The translations under genes and the position numbers were made by a program. Shown in pieces: positions 10,238 to 22,415 of a stretch of DNA of 64,000 nucleotides. How positions within the stretch are numbered: the stretch's first letter is position 1; every line of letters starts with the position of its first letter. The DNA comes from Ligustrum vulgare (taxonomy: Eukaryota > Streptophyta > Magnoliopsida > Lamiales > Oleaceae). Where the stretch lies: contig OY743181.1 of the NCBI GenBank assembly GCA_963555705.1, positions 25,424,513 to 25,488,512 on the forward strand, given 5' to 3'. The notes under the pieces were generated by a model, which worked only from the letters and a program-made list of their open reading frames with translations, was not told where the DNA came from and ran no database searches.

Positions 10238-10760
10238 TTTACGGTTTCCTACTACAATCCAATTTTCAATATTCTTACTTTAGTTTTTTTTTTTAATTAC
10301 ATATTTGATATCATTGGTTATTCAGTTTTAAAAAAACAAATATTAACTAAAAACAAATAAAGACAATAAATATTTTTATGAAAAAGTAAAATAAAGAGTA
10401 AAAAATAAAGAGTTTGTTGGAGCTTATAAAAAATTTAGCTCTTTAAACTAAAATATGTTCTCTATTATATAGAATATGTTCTTAAAATATAAAGAATCTA
10501 TTGAAAATGATGTTACAAGGATTTCTATATGACTATCTTCTAGTACTAATTTTGTGTTCTTTTATTTAATAATTACACTCTTCATCGAAATCATGTATTA
10601 TCATTGTTTGTGAAATATAGTTTAGGGAGTTGGGATTTGGGAATAAAATTCAAATGAAATCAACAGTAAATTTATTATTAAAAAATTGGACAAAAGTGTA
10701 TTGATTAGACTAGACCAGACCATTATCTCAATTTCAGAAACCGTTGGATGTTTTAATGAC
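10238..10760. other. AT-rich spacer
   Basis: No gene. Poly-T near 10286 and A-rich text. May contain the right half of a MITE split by the copia insertion. Confidence 0.45.
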
Positions 10761-10907
10761 TAAAAATGCTACTTGAACAACATTATTGAACAATAAGTTG
10801 AACAACGCTCTCACATAGGGGTGGGACCCACACACGTGGACCCTACCACCCATGTGAAAGCGTTGTTCAACTTGTTGTTCAATAATGTTGTTCAAGTAGC
10901 ATTTCTC
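10761..10907. mobile_element. Mutator-type hairpin MITE (147 bp), TSD TTTAATGAC
   Basis: Terminal inverted repeats of about 45 bp start (T/G)A(A/G)AAATGCTACTTG and continue AACAACATTATTGAACAA, so the element can fold almost end to end. A perfect 9-bp duplication TTTAATGAC occurs at 10752-10760 and 10908-10916; 9-bp duplications are characteristic of Mutator-like elements. A sister copy is at 46595-46756. Confidence 0.8.
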
Positions 10908-11214
10908 TTTAATGACATATCTACTTTCCCATTAAACATTTGCAATAAACCTCAACAACCCTCCAGTTACAAAATCCACTTTAACCCAGCAGACCCAAGA
11001 TCCCCAATTTTCGACTGTGCATGCCCATTGCCTTTCATTTAAAAGTGTAATTGGTAGCAGCATCTTCAAATACTTCTTCTCGGCTGCCCAAATTTGAGGC
11101 TACAAATCTCATAAAGACACAAAAACTCCCTGCTCGAGATTATCAACGGGATTCAACTGCACAAACAGGGAACTTGGGTTTTTCATTATCCCCACTGGTA
11201 ACAAAATTCACCGT

Positions 11215-13436
11215 GATGGACGTTGGTAATGACTCTGACGGAGATTACCAAGAAATCATGGTAAGATAGCTTACAGATATTTCATGATTCTTGAAATCAA
11301 TTGTTTACTTAAGTTTTCGACTGTGTAACACCACTGCAAATCCTGATTCGTTCGAGGTTCGAGGCTCTGAACAGCCTCCTTCAGAAGCTATCGGGCGTAA
11401 ACATGCGAGGTGGAATGAGAGAGAGAAGCACATTTTCGTTAGTGCAGCCGAGCTCGTCGTGGCGGAAGGACATAGGAGCGAAAAATGTTTCACGAACAAA
11501 GGCTGGGAACGAATTAGAGCGTTATTCAATAGAGATGCTAATAACAAGTGGACTATCCCCCAGCTTAAGAACCACTGAAATGTGATGCTAAAAGAGCACA
11601 AGCTCTTGTTTGAGTTGCTGAACTACACCGACGTTGAATTTGGCCTCAACAACGGGTATTGTATTCATGCCTCCGAGCAGTTGTGGGCATCCAAAATTCA
11701 GGTTCTTGTAGGGATGTCAAACGGGCCGAGTCAGGCTGGCTCAGCCCGTGAAGGTCATGTTTCGTCTGGCCCACGTGCCTGATCGGACACGGCTCGTTTG
11801 GGAGACGAGACGAGACGAGTCGAGCCGGGCCGGCTCGTGGCTCGTTCGGGTTTTTTTTTTTTTTTTCTTTCTAACTTTCTATTAATACTAAAATAATTTT
11901 AAATATTAAAACTTAAAATTGTACATGAACTTGACGACCTTGAAATGGACTTGACGAGCCTGAAACGAGTCATCCCATTTCGCTGCTTGTTGGGCTTTCA
12001 TGAGTCGGCCCACTTCACGAGCCGAACCCGAACTATCCAACACCCTAATTTTCAGTCCGATCCAAGCCCTAGTCCCCTTTTCACGAACCGAGCCGAGCTT
12101 TTAATGAGCCGAACTCATGAACTGTCAGGCCCGATTGCCACCCCTAAGTTCTTGATTTATTCTAATTTTTTTTTAAAGTTTTCGTATTAAACAAGGGGAA
12201 CAATTCAGTTGTTATGATTTTCTAAATTACCGTCAAATGTGTCCAAAGCATGTCTAAAATTAGTAGGATGCTGGGTTCATGTTGTAAATTGTATTTTTTT
12301 TCTTTCTTTTGTACAAACTCGATTATGATGGTCTATTGTTTTCCCTCCACGGGTGGTAGTCATTGATCGAATTTGATTATGGATAGGGATACTATCACCG
12401 TACTTGTTCTCTTGTGGTGTGTTATGATTACAATACGAGTATTTTAATAAGTTCTTGATCGGATTTTTTTTCAGATTTTCATCTAATTTAAATCATTTGT
12501 AGATCTAATTTTAATGAGTTCTCTTGTGGCTTGTGCTTATGCTATGCTACAAAATGTTATTTTCACCATACTGGTCAACGGAAAAAAGTCATGTTCGGGG
12601 GTCCAGTTCCTTGTTCAGTAGTCAACATGTTTAGACTTGGTTTAGTTCAACAACAAAAAAAGGGGTTCTAGAAAAAAATTGGTTTGTTATCAGGTATTTA
12701 TGCTTACGGCATTAATGCATGTTCGTGCACTAGATTTTGTATGGTTGTTTCATTGGTCAAAGAATCAATTTATTTTCTCTATTTCTTACGTTGTGAGATT
12801 TGTCAATGAAACCACTTTCATTTTTGTAGGAAAATCCCAAGTATGCCAAATTCAAAGTCTATGGTGAAATTTACAAGACCTACAACCGATTGTTTGGGCA
12901 GTGTTACAACTCGTCAACATTCACCCTCATGTCGACGCAGATGTCCCGTCGCGGTTTTGGACTTGGCCCCGATAGTGATGAGGAAACGCCTCATGATAAA
13001 TTCCCAATTAATGCAAAGGGCTCCGACTCAAGCGACGATGCAACACATGAAAAGGGAAATTGCTCAATGGACATCTCAAAACAACGGAGTGGGGACAAGT
13101 GCAAAGGGAAGCAATCGAATCAAAAGACTAAGAAGAAAAGGTACGGAGCAAGGAAGTTACTACCATTCTTGACCAAATTGCTAGCATTGGGAATAATCTC
13201 GAGTCCATTAGCCAAGCAAGTGTAAAGAACACCAGCATCGTTAAGGAGTGCATTGACGAGTTGCTAGACACGGGTTTGGTCGAGCCTGGAGGGGAATTAC
13301 ACCTTTTCACTATGTTGTACCTTGCCAAAGCCGAGAACTTCAAATCATTGCGAACTGCAAAAACACCCGAACTGAAGGTCAAATTGATTACGTACTACTT
13401 CATGCACGATCAAAAGCAAATGGGTGGTCGGAGTTA
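11215..13436 (+). pseudogene. Myb/SANT-like DNA-binding protein of a PIF/Harbinger element
   Basis: The likely ATG is 11215 (MDVGNDSDGDYQ), with a donor GTAAGA right after it. The next exon carries a Myb_DNA-bind_3-like domain: 'HARWNEREKHIFVSAA', 'SEKCFTNKGWERI', 'FNRDANNKWTIPQLKNH'. The conserved Trp after 'QLKNH' is a stop codon (11576-11578), then the frame continues 'NVMLKEHKLLFELL'. An intron probably starts at 11701 (GTTCTT) and ends at 12829 (TTTTTGTAG). The last exon begins 'ENPKYAKFKVYGEIY' and needs a frameshift near 13135 to reach 'DELLDTGLVEPGG...' and the stop at 13436. A hAT MITE sits in the intron. Such proteins are the second gene of Harbinger elements and assist transposase. 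Broken; probably non-functional. Confidence 0.65.
11709..12146. mobile_element. GAGCC-rich hAT MITE, copy 2 (438 bp)
   Basis: Ends TAGGGATGTCAA and TTGCCACCCCTA. Flanks GGTTCTTG and AGTTCTTG match at 7 of 8 positions. Inside are GAGCCG/CGGCTC words around a poly-T. Inserted 8 bp after the presumed splice donor of the Myb-like gene. Confidence 0.8.
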
Positions 13437-14110
13437 AACTTCAAGTTCCGCGAGTTCATATTCATGCTTTCCGAGATTTGTATTCATCTTTGAACTCTTT
13501 TAATTTATCTGCATGTGAGATTATTTTCCCATGTAACGAAGGTCGATGTTGCATTAAGACTTCAAGCTCTTTTAAGTTCATGTTTGTACTAAACACTTAT
13601 GTCTATCTACTGTGTTTCTTGTTTAGTAGTGTACTTTTGCTTCTTTTATTCTCATCTTTACCTTGGATGATGGACAAATTAGTAGTAGGATATTGACAAT
13701 GTGCAGGGATTTGAATGATCTATAAAGTAGCTGTGTGTAGAAAATTCACAGCTATAAATGCTCTTTCGAAATTCCCATATTTGTAGACCAAAAGCAAGTG
13801 ACTGAAATCTCTTAAATCTACCAGAAAATAATGTTGTGTTTGTAAAAAACACTTTTGGTTTTGAGGAGTTTTTATGCACCTCCCAGGTTTGGTACATCAT
13901 ACTATCTCGTTTGTGATTATTTTCTCTTCCTTTATATTTCCCAAACAAAAAAGTACTACCTTCCTCGAAAATGGCTTTAAGGCCTGACCTTGGCATCACT
14001 TTTTCCTTGCAAAATGCTACATGCGCATGAATTATTTCTTTAGTCCAAGTCCATTATTTAACTTCACATGATTTCATATCTACTCTCATGGACATTATTC
14101 AGAGCACGTG
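13437..14110. other. Spacer between the two Harbinger genes
   Basis: No convincing frame. It separates the Myb-like gene from the transposase, as in complete Harbinger elements. Could hold the Myb-gene 3' end and the transposase promoter. Confidence 0.45.
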
Positions 14111-15394
14111 ATGTCTGATTCCGATGAAGAATACATGATACGGCATGGCTCCGGCTTCAAGGACGAGATGGAAGACACGGAGTTCATGCATCAATTACAA
14201 AATGATATACAAACATGACTTCGATACTGTCGCATTGCTGAAACTATTGTGCGTGATTACATGTCTCCAAATAGAAGACACAAGTTTCTATTTCCAACAT
14301 CAAGTAACGGGCACATCTTCATATTGAAGAATATTTTTGTCTATCCTCAAACATGTTATCAAGAGTTCAGAATGTATGCCCCCACTTTCATGCATTTCAC
14401 GCACATGTTGCGGGACGACTACGGTCTACGTAACTTTCAAATTGTAGACATATACGAACAAGTTGGTATATTTTTGTGTGTTTTGTCACATGGCAACGGA
14501 TACCGCCAAGTCCAAACTCATTTTGGACATTCTTTGAAAACTATTAGTCGTTACTTCAAGACAGTTTTGTGACTCGTCGTACAATATGCAAGAGGTGTGA
14601 TTAAACCACATCCAGATTATAACATGGGTGTCACTAACCACAGCCCCAACCCAGAACGAAATCCACTATTCCAGGAAAGTAATGCATTCGGGTTTCATGG
14701 ATTTTTACTCGTTCTGTTTGATTAGATTATCGCTAAGTAGGAGATACTATGTCACAGGACTGTATTGGTGCGATTGACAGTACACATGTCAGGGCGATAT
14801 TACCGCAAAATGAGAGGCAGTATTTCATTGGCCGTAAGGGCACTAACACATAATGTACTAGTGGCCTGTAATTTTAATCTATGTTTCACATTTGTCCTTC
14901 CAGGAACGAAGGGGAATGCACATGACAGTAGAATCCTTGCAAGATCAATTCACAGTGATGACATTAATTTTCTCGTGCCAACTAATGGCAAGTACTACCT
15001 GGTTGATTCGACCTTCGTGCACAGACCTGGATATATGGCACCGTATAAGAGATCAGACATTTAATACCATTTTCAAGAGTTTCGCAACGAAACTGACAGA
15101 CGTCGTCACAGATTCAGAAATGCGTGCGAGCGCTTCAATTTTCATCACTCATCATGTCGAAATGTTATCAAGAGAACCTTTGGGGTGTGGAAACATCGAT
15201 GGAAAATACTAGATCGAATGTCAAGTTACTCATTAAGAGTACAGACAGCAGTCACTGTTGCTACAATGGCGATTCATAATTCTATGAGGATGAACGACCA
15301 ACTTGACGAAGGTTTTCAACGCGCTGAGGAAGTTGAGGACGATGAAGTTGAGATTGATCTCCCGATGAAGAAGACGAAGTGGCCAGTGAAATGA
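14111..15394 (+). pseudogene. PIF/Harbinger DDE transposase, decayed
   Basis: Starts MSDSDEEYM at 14111. Recognisable blocks are 'RDYMSPNRRHKFLF', 'MYAPTFMHFTHML' and 'GYRQVQTHFGHSLKTI' (helix-turn-helix region), then 'CIGAIDSTHVRAILP' (first catalytic Asp), 'GTKGNAHDSRIL', 'YYLVDSTF' (second Asp) and 'RNVIKRTFGVWKHRW'. The last block normally has Glu where this copy has Lys (near 15170), so the DDE triad is incomplete. There are stops at about 14215, 14570 and 14725-14740, and frame changes around 14760-14890 and 15060-15180. It would cut at TTA-type targets as partner of the Myb-like protein upstream. Terminal inverted repeats were not found. Confidence 0.8.
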
Positions 15395-15459
15395 ATGCGA
15401 TAGAAGACGAGGACGTGCCTTAGGATCAACTACGAGATTATATGGCCCACAATTTGTCC

Positions 15460-15856
15460 TAGAGGTGGCAAACTGGTCGAGCCCCTCGTCGGCTCATTGA
15501 CTCGACTTGCGAAAACACGAGTCGAGGGTGGCTCGGATCGTCAAATGAACGAGCTCGTGGGCGAGCCAATCAACATTGTTGAACCACGAGCCGAGCTTGG
15601 CTCGGCTCATGGTTCAACGAGTGGCTCGTCGACACAAGCCACGAGCACGAGCCGAGCGGCTCGCCGGCTCGTTGAAAAATAAAAAAAAAAAAATAATTTA
15701 AAGATAAGACAAAAAAAATTAACGAGCTCAACGAGCCGAGCTCGGCTCAGCCCATGAGTTCGCGGCTCGTGGGCTGAGCCGAGCTCGTCCGTTTGACGAG
15801 CCGAGCAAGTCGAGCCATGAGCCGAGCCGGCTCAGCTCAGCCCATTGCCATCTCTA
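15460..15856. mobile_element. GAGCC-rich hAT MITE, copy 3 (397 bp), TSD ATTTGTCC
   Basis: Ends TAGAGGTGGCAAAC and ATTGCCATCTCTA form inverted repeats. Perfect 8-bp duplication ATTTGTCC at 15452-15459 and 15857-15864. The inside consists of CGAGCC/GGCTCG words on both strands around a poly-A. Inserted just after the Harbinger transposase. Confidence 0.85.
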
Positions 15857-15864
15857 ATTTGTCC

Positions 15865-16310
15865 TAATTATAATATTGGATAGGAATGTGAACCTCAAAC
15901 TATGTCGATGGTACCAAAAATTTCCTCAAATATTATCATGCTCGATCGTTGTTAAGCGTTGGGCCTGTTTGTCGTTAACCCTTGCATGTGTAATGTCTAA
16001 AAGATATTGATGCCAAGTCTGTACTAGAAAAATTCTTACTACCTTGCGGTGTGCCTCAAAAACTATGAAATTTATGATTTCGACAACTACATTATGAAAA
16101 TAAATAAATAAAATTGGATTGTCTAATTTTTTATGTGATTGGCCGTTTACGCTATTTAGCACCTGGTAGGAAACTTCACACTTTGAAAAGTCAACAACAC
16201 ATTTGCTTGTTGACTTTTAAAAAAAACACTTCTAAGACATTGCAGGGGTATTTCCGGTGGAAAAAGGTGAAATCTCGTGAAATGTACAAATTGTGTAAGG
16301 AGAATCGAAG
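15865..16310. other. Spacer, nothing recognised
   Basis: No gene. May contain the right end of the Harbinger element, but no terminal repeat was matched. Confidence 0.4.
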
Positions 16311-17396
16311 GGTGTGTTCTCTTTAACGTTTTTCAGCCGTTTTTCGTTTTTTATTTTCGAAAATGCGAAAAACACGTTTTCTTGCGCTGTTTTCGGGAAA
16401 AATTTTCGAAAATGATTTCAAATTTTGTAAAGGAAATGGAAAACGTGATTTTCACATTTTCCGCATTTTATACCTATAATCTGAAAACGCGGAGAACACG
16501 TGTTTTCCACTTTAAAAATAATAATTAAAATAATTAAAAAAATTTGAAATTTGTCAAAAATTGTCATTTTTAATTACATTATTGGTCCCTAATTTTCAAA
16601 ACATGTTATTTTAATGCTCAAAATTTAAAATTTCTTTCAAAAATACCCTAATTTATTTACAACTTAGGTCCCTCAACTTCGGATTTTCTTGCACATTAGT
16701 CCGAAAATTTTACTTTTCTTTCAATTTAGTTCTTCTCATGTTTGCTTCATAGGTCATTGTCTTCAAACATGTATAACTTTTGATGTACAAGTCCGAATTG
16801 CATTCCGTTTTTTGTGTCGAACTCCAAATTCAATCATCTTTCTGATGATATATCATGTGCTTAAGTATTAAACATTTCACTTTTGTATTGTAGACACTTA
16901 TTTTGTAAGGGCATCATTAATTAACGTAAATTGATTTTTGCAATTTTTTTTTTTTTTGAAACTTAAATTTTAAACGTTATGAGGGCTTGTTGGAAGGATG
17001 TATATATATAAAGTATTAAATGGAACGATTACTTTAGAAGGGAAAATTACTACCCAAATGTGGAACTATTACTTTAGAAGAGCAACATGAATTTTTGAAC
17101 TTTTTTGACATAACCAAATTGTGTGATTGGGGCTATTTCATTTATTTTTGTTGTGCAACCAAATATGACATCTTTATTTCATTTATATTCACAAGCAATA
17201 TAATTACAAGTATACAGAAATAATTTTCTTCAAAATTTTAAACAGAACGTGTTTTCCAGCTTTTAATTTTCGAAGACAGTTTTCAGAAATAACAAACCAA
17301 ATGTGTTTTCAGCAATTTCGAAAAAATTCACAGAAAATGAAAAACAGAAAACATTTTCGAAAATGAAAATAGGAAATTGAAGCACAAAGAGAACGC
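16311..17396. mobile_element. TTTTCGAAAA-type MITE, 1.1-kb relative
   Basis: Ends GTGTTCTCTTT and AAAGAGAACGC are inverted repeats. Flanks AATCGAAG (16303-16310) and AATTGAAG (17397-17404) match at 7 of 8 bases, supporting a hAT-type 8-bp duplication. Inside are AT-rich DNA and sub-terminal TTTTCGAAAA boxes, with no coding frame. Same family as 5853-6565 and the pair at 53961-55697, but longer. Confidence 0.6.
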
Positions 17397-18577
17397 AATT
17401 GAAGACTTTCCCAGTTGTTTTTTACAATTTTTTAATAATATAAACATTGTTGCTGTAACGACCGAGAATTTTTCAATTGATTATAAAATAAATACTTAAA
17501 TTTCTTAAAAATGTGTCGCTATAATTTTACCTATTTTTAAAATTTAAAACGTGTTCGTCTAGTCATATCAAGTATTTTTTAGCCAAGATGAAATCGAGTC
17601 CAATTTGATTTTAAGTCAATTTCGAGTTTCTAAAATTATTTAAATCCAAAAATCATTTCTAATTCCAAAATAATTATTTTAATTCCCAAAATTGTTTTAA
17701 ATCAAATTTTAATTCTTTTGTGATTTTATTCAAAATTATCCTTTAATACAGTTTTAATCCCATTAGAAGTTGTCGAATTTTATACTAATCGAGTCCAACT
17801 TTTCACAATTCCTTTTCAACTGCAATACCCAAACCGTTCAAAATTCCATTATCAATAGAATTCCACAAACATATCACGTCCTACCAATTAATAAAATATA
17901 TATGCCTGCTTCTCATTCACAACTCTAACTCAAATTTGCAGCAGTTCTTCATGGTAATTTTGTGCCTTTCAACTCTTCCCAGCCTACTGTCTCTCGCACC
18001 ACGCACACAACCAACCTCCATTGTCGATCCAAAAACTTGATCACAAGTCTCTAAGTTCCAGTAGACTCCCAGTATAACACTATCGCACGACCAAACCAAC
18101 ACTGCAACCACGACAAGCTAACCACACGCAAGAACCAAGTTTTGGACCCATGATAGCAGCACTGCCTTCAGCCCACCAGCCCAAGAATCACCAACATCGT
18201 CGAGCATCACACCACTGCCCCTTCAACACAACCCAATCAACAGAATTCAATATCTCAATCCACCACTGCGCTGCCACCACCATGACCAAACCTCTAAAAT
18301 TTCCACACTACAGTCGAACCCGAATCCGACCACACTGCCCAACTCAAATGAACATTGAAATCCAAAATCAAACCCAAGAAACAAAGAAGCCCAACATCTT
18401 ACCTCAAACTCCGACTGCTTCGAACGGAGTTACCACCGAGAAACCTCGCCTCCATTCTCGGGTTTTACGCACAGATAACCAGCCGAGAAACCCTTCTTCC
18501 ACCCACCCAACCTATCCGGCGTCGCCACAGTATGGCGTTGGCATTATCGCCGGTGAAACGCCGGCAGCACCTCGGAG

Positions 18578-18932
18578 CAGTGGCGGACGCAGACAATTAA
18601 TCTTAGTGGGGCTTTTTAAAGATGATTTTGTGTTCTTCACTGTGGAGTTTACGGGGGTTCGGGGGCAGCGCCCCCGAATTTTTTTTTTAAGGAAGAACCT
18701 TAAAAAACTCAAATTTACGTTTCAAATATGTATCCATAACTAATGCAAGCAATCAAATAAACAATTGTAAATAAATATTCAACTGGACTGGAGCTGCTGC
18801 TGGGAAGTGAAGTGAACTGGGTTATTAAAGAAAAAAGAGCTGAGAACTAGGTTGTTAAAAAAAAAAAAATCAATTGGGCCAGATTTTACTGGGTCTAAAG
18901 ACCCAGTAAGACCCACTGCAGCTCTGCCCCTG
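18578..18932. mobile_element. hAT MITE (355 bp) inside the solo LTR, TSD CCTCGGAG
   Basis: Ends CAGTGGCGGACGCAG and CTCTGCCCCTG (imperfect inverted). A perfect 8-bp duplication CCTCGGAG at 18570-18577 and 18933-18940. Non-coding. It landed in the GC-rich part of the LTR, after the LTR was in place or while its parent element was active elsewhere. Confidence 0.85.
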
Positions 18933-18996
18933 CCTCGGAGTCAGAGGCGTCGCCCGTCACCTTTCCCTCTCCTCCCTATTTTTTCTCTGTTTTAGT

Positions 18997-19100
<104 letters not shown>

Positions 19101-20179
19101 GAATTATATTTTTAAAATTAATTTTTTGCAATTTTCCCATCAGTCCAAAAGCTTTTTAAAAATGTTTCTAGTCAGCCCTGCACTTTTAAAATGAATTAGT
19201 TAGTCCCTAGATATTTTTAAAACATATGAGTTAGCCAAATAGCTTTCAAAATCATTTATTTTGGTCCCAACTCTTTCCAAATTCCAACTATATTCAATTT
19301 AAACCATATGCTTTTATTCTTCTTTTAAAAATTCTTTCATTTTAAAACATTTGAATTTCAAAATACTAGTTTAAGATTTGTTTTATATATCGGCTAGACG
19401 AGGCGTTTGGACTTTTAGAAGATTGATGTTTTTTCCGCTCAACAAACTCGAGAAATAAGGTAGACTCGTCCCCACTAGTTAGTTTAGATTATAATTGCAT
19501 GTCATTATGAGATTTTACGTGATTTATATGCATTTAATGTATGAGACGAGACGAGAATATCTCTTATGAGATAAAATGAGAAATGATGTTATGTATAACT
19601 TACGTGCTTTAATGCATGGACGAGACTACTCACACTCTATATTTTTAAAGAGCCTATGATTTTTAAAAATAAAAGAGCCTATGATTATGATGATGATGAT
19701 GATGATGTCACTGTATAAGTTGCATAATTATGTGTTCAATTATTCTGTAGATTAATTATTGGCGATGAGTCTACTGAGTATTTCTTTCGAAATGCTCACT
19801 CCATTTTTAACAGCTTTTGCAGATTTCGGAGATGGAAGCGCGTGATGGACGTGATGGCAATAATAATTAAAAAATGAAATTTTTTATTCTTAGCACAGTT
19901 ATTTATGTTTTTATAGTAGTAATGGATTTTTTGAGAATTTTATATTGCTAGCAAATTTTATATATTCTTTGTTAAACGATTTTTTTGAATTGTTATTTCA
20001 AAAAATTTCAAAGTTATTAAAATTTTATATACCGTTTGGTTTTTTTATTTTTATTTTTAAATGTTGCCAATTATGAGAGAAAAATTTATTATTTTTCCGC
20101 TAAAATCATTATTTTAAAAGTAAGACGAGACGATGACGTGGCGTTCCGGGTGCTTTAGAATCCGGGGCGTCACAGTTGC

Positions 20180-21107
20180 GAACCAAAATGCAAAAAAAAT
20201 CTAAAGATTCAGGGTCAAACAAGGGCTAAATGTGAAAACCATTTTTTTTTTTTTTTTTTTGAAGTTGTGAAAACGTATTATGCAAATGCAGTTTTAAATT
20301 TAATTTTTCCCCCAATTAGCTTCTATTAAATTTTGGATGTTTGTGTCCAAGTTGGTATTCAATGGTACCAAGTGGTTTTTTTTAGAGCCAGTTTATCGTA
20401 AGATATTTTGGAAGAAATTTGAATTTTTGAAAGAATGTGTGACTGAAAAGATGTTAAATATGTGAAAATTGTGAGTTTCATAAAAATGTGTGGTTAAAAA
20501 TAAATTTGGAAGAAAAGTTATTCAAGTTTCTTATACCAAATAGGGCTTAATGACTTTTCCAATCCAGTAACCATTAAAAACTTGAGTGATAATGAGTAAT
20601 TCTGTAAAAATAAAAAAATACTTCTATAACCATTTTGAAATTCTTAACAAACTTGAGTGAGCCATTGTAAAATTTACTCGAATCGTAAATGTCTAATAAT
20701 CAAATAGATTGGTATCATATTCATAAATACTTAAAAGTAGAATTAGTAAGTTCCTGTTTGACCCTCATTTTCTTAAAATTAAATTTTTAAAACACTCAAT
20801 TTTAACTATCAATTTTAGTCAAATTCACAATATTTGACTTTTCAAACATATTTTAATCACCCATTCTCCCAAAAATAATATTCAAAACCAGATTATTTTC
20901 CAAATAATGGGGGCCAAACACGGGCTAAGCAACTTGAAAAATACTAAATTACCCATTCACCCCAACCCAAACGTGCACAAAAAAGTAGAAGTAACAACTC
21001 ATAAAATTATGGAATTTTTTTCATTCGGTAGTGAACACGAATAAATAACGTCAAAAGAAAAAGTTGCAATCGTGTCTACTATAATGTCCATTTTCATGGC
21101 ACGTGTT
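20180..21107. other. 3' flank of the first GT90 gene
   Basis: AT-rich with no frame of interest. It holds the presumed 3' UTR and terminator of the gene ending at 21108; no clear poly(A) signal was pinned down. Confidence 0.5.
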
Positions 21108-22367
21108 TCAAATACTTTCACTTTCTTCCAACATTTGAACTTGCTTAGTTAGATTATCTTTCATTTCAAGAAAATCTTCAAGTTCTGCACGATAATAAGG
21201 CGGCGGCAAGGTGCATGGAGATGAATCTGCTGGATCTTTCACCATTGAATCTATCCTAAATTTCTTCTTTAAACCTTCGACGGAACAAACCATTGTCTCT
21301 GAGCACACTTCAACTGCACCTTTTGGTACAGTAGGTTTGTATTTCACAAGTTTAGAATATTCATTTAGCAAATGGAACATGTAGTCATAAATATATTTCA
21401 TTCTTAGCTGTTCTTCAATATATCTGCTCCCCGTTTTTCCAATCTCTTGTGCCTGCAAGACAGCAAAACAGAATAAGAATCTCTCTTGGGTCGTGACTCG
21501 TATGCAACTTTGGACGACGCCGTTTTTGGCCCTTGGAATATTCTTCTTTCCTACCTCCTAAAATAGGCACTAGTACAGATTTGTCAAAAAAATAACAAAT
21601 ACGAGTCACTTTTAGGAACAACCGACGCATATAAATGATCGGTGACATTTTTGTGAATATGTTTTAAGTATATTTGTCAAAAAAATAAAAATACGCGTCA
21701 CTTTTTGGAACAACCGACACATATAAAAGATCGGTGGCATTTTTGTGAATATATTTTAAGTATATTCGTCGGTTGCTTAAGAAGAACATGTTTTTTCCAG
21801 TTTGAAATATTATAAACTATTTATGTTAAAACTCTCTTTTTTTTTTTTTTTTCTTTACGAGGAAACCGTAGCCGCTACTCACTTGGTGCGCACTAGGTAA
21901 ACTACATATACAAGTAAACATTTTAAGCTTAGCCATACATGCTTTCGAGTAAAATTGTAGTTCATTTCTTCGTATCTCTTTCTTCTCTCCGAATTTCTCT
22001 ATCCGGGCATCAAGTGATAGTCGTTAAATATCGATTTTCATAGTAGTAACAATGTCTCAACAATATATGAGCAAAAAATGATGGGATGTGTTTACTATTG
22101 ATAGATAAGAAAGTCACCTTATTCATATGTTTGTTGCCCCATTCGACTGCGAATTTGATTGATTTACACATTTCTTTCCTATTAATTGGCCAGTAATGGA
22201 TTGTGGGTACCAAACTTCTTGTGAAGAAATCGTAGTAACGAGGGCTTATCATCAGACTCATAGAATCACAGGCTATGATGTATTTTTCACTCACAGACCA
22301 TGACACTCCTTCCACGTAAATTTTGTATCTGTATATGATCATATATATCAAGAAATTAAATCAGTAA

Positions 22368-22415
<48 letters not shown>

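Noticed and set aside
18150..18743. 197-codon plus-strand frame, proline- and histidine-rich
   Set aside because: It lies inside the solo LTR, crosses the start of a hAT insertion and shows no domain; open by composition.
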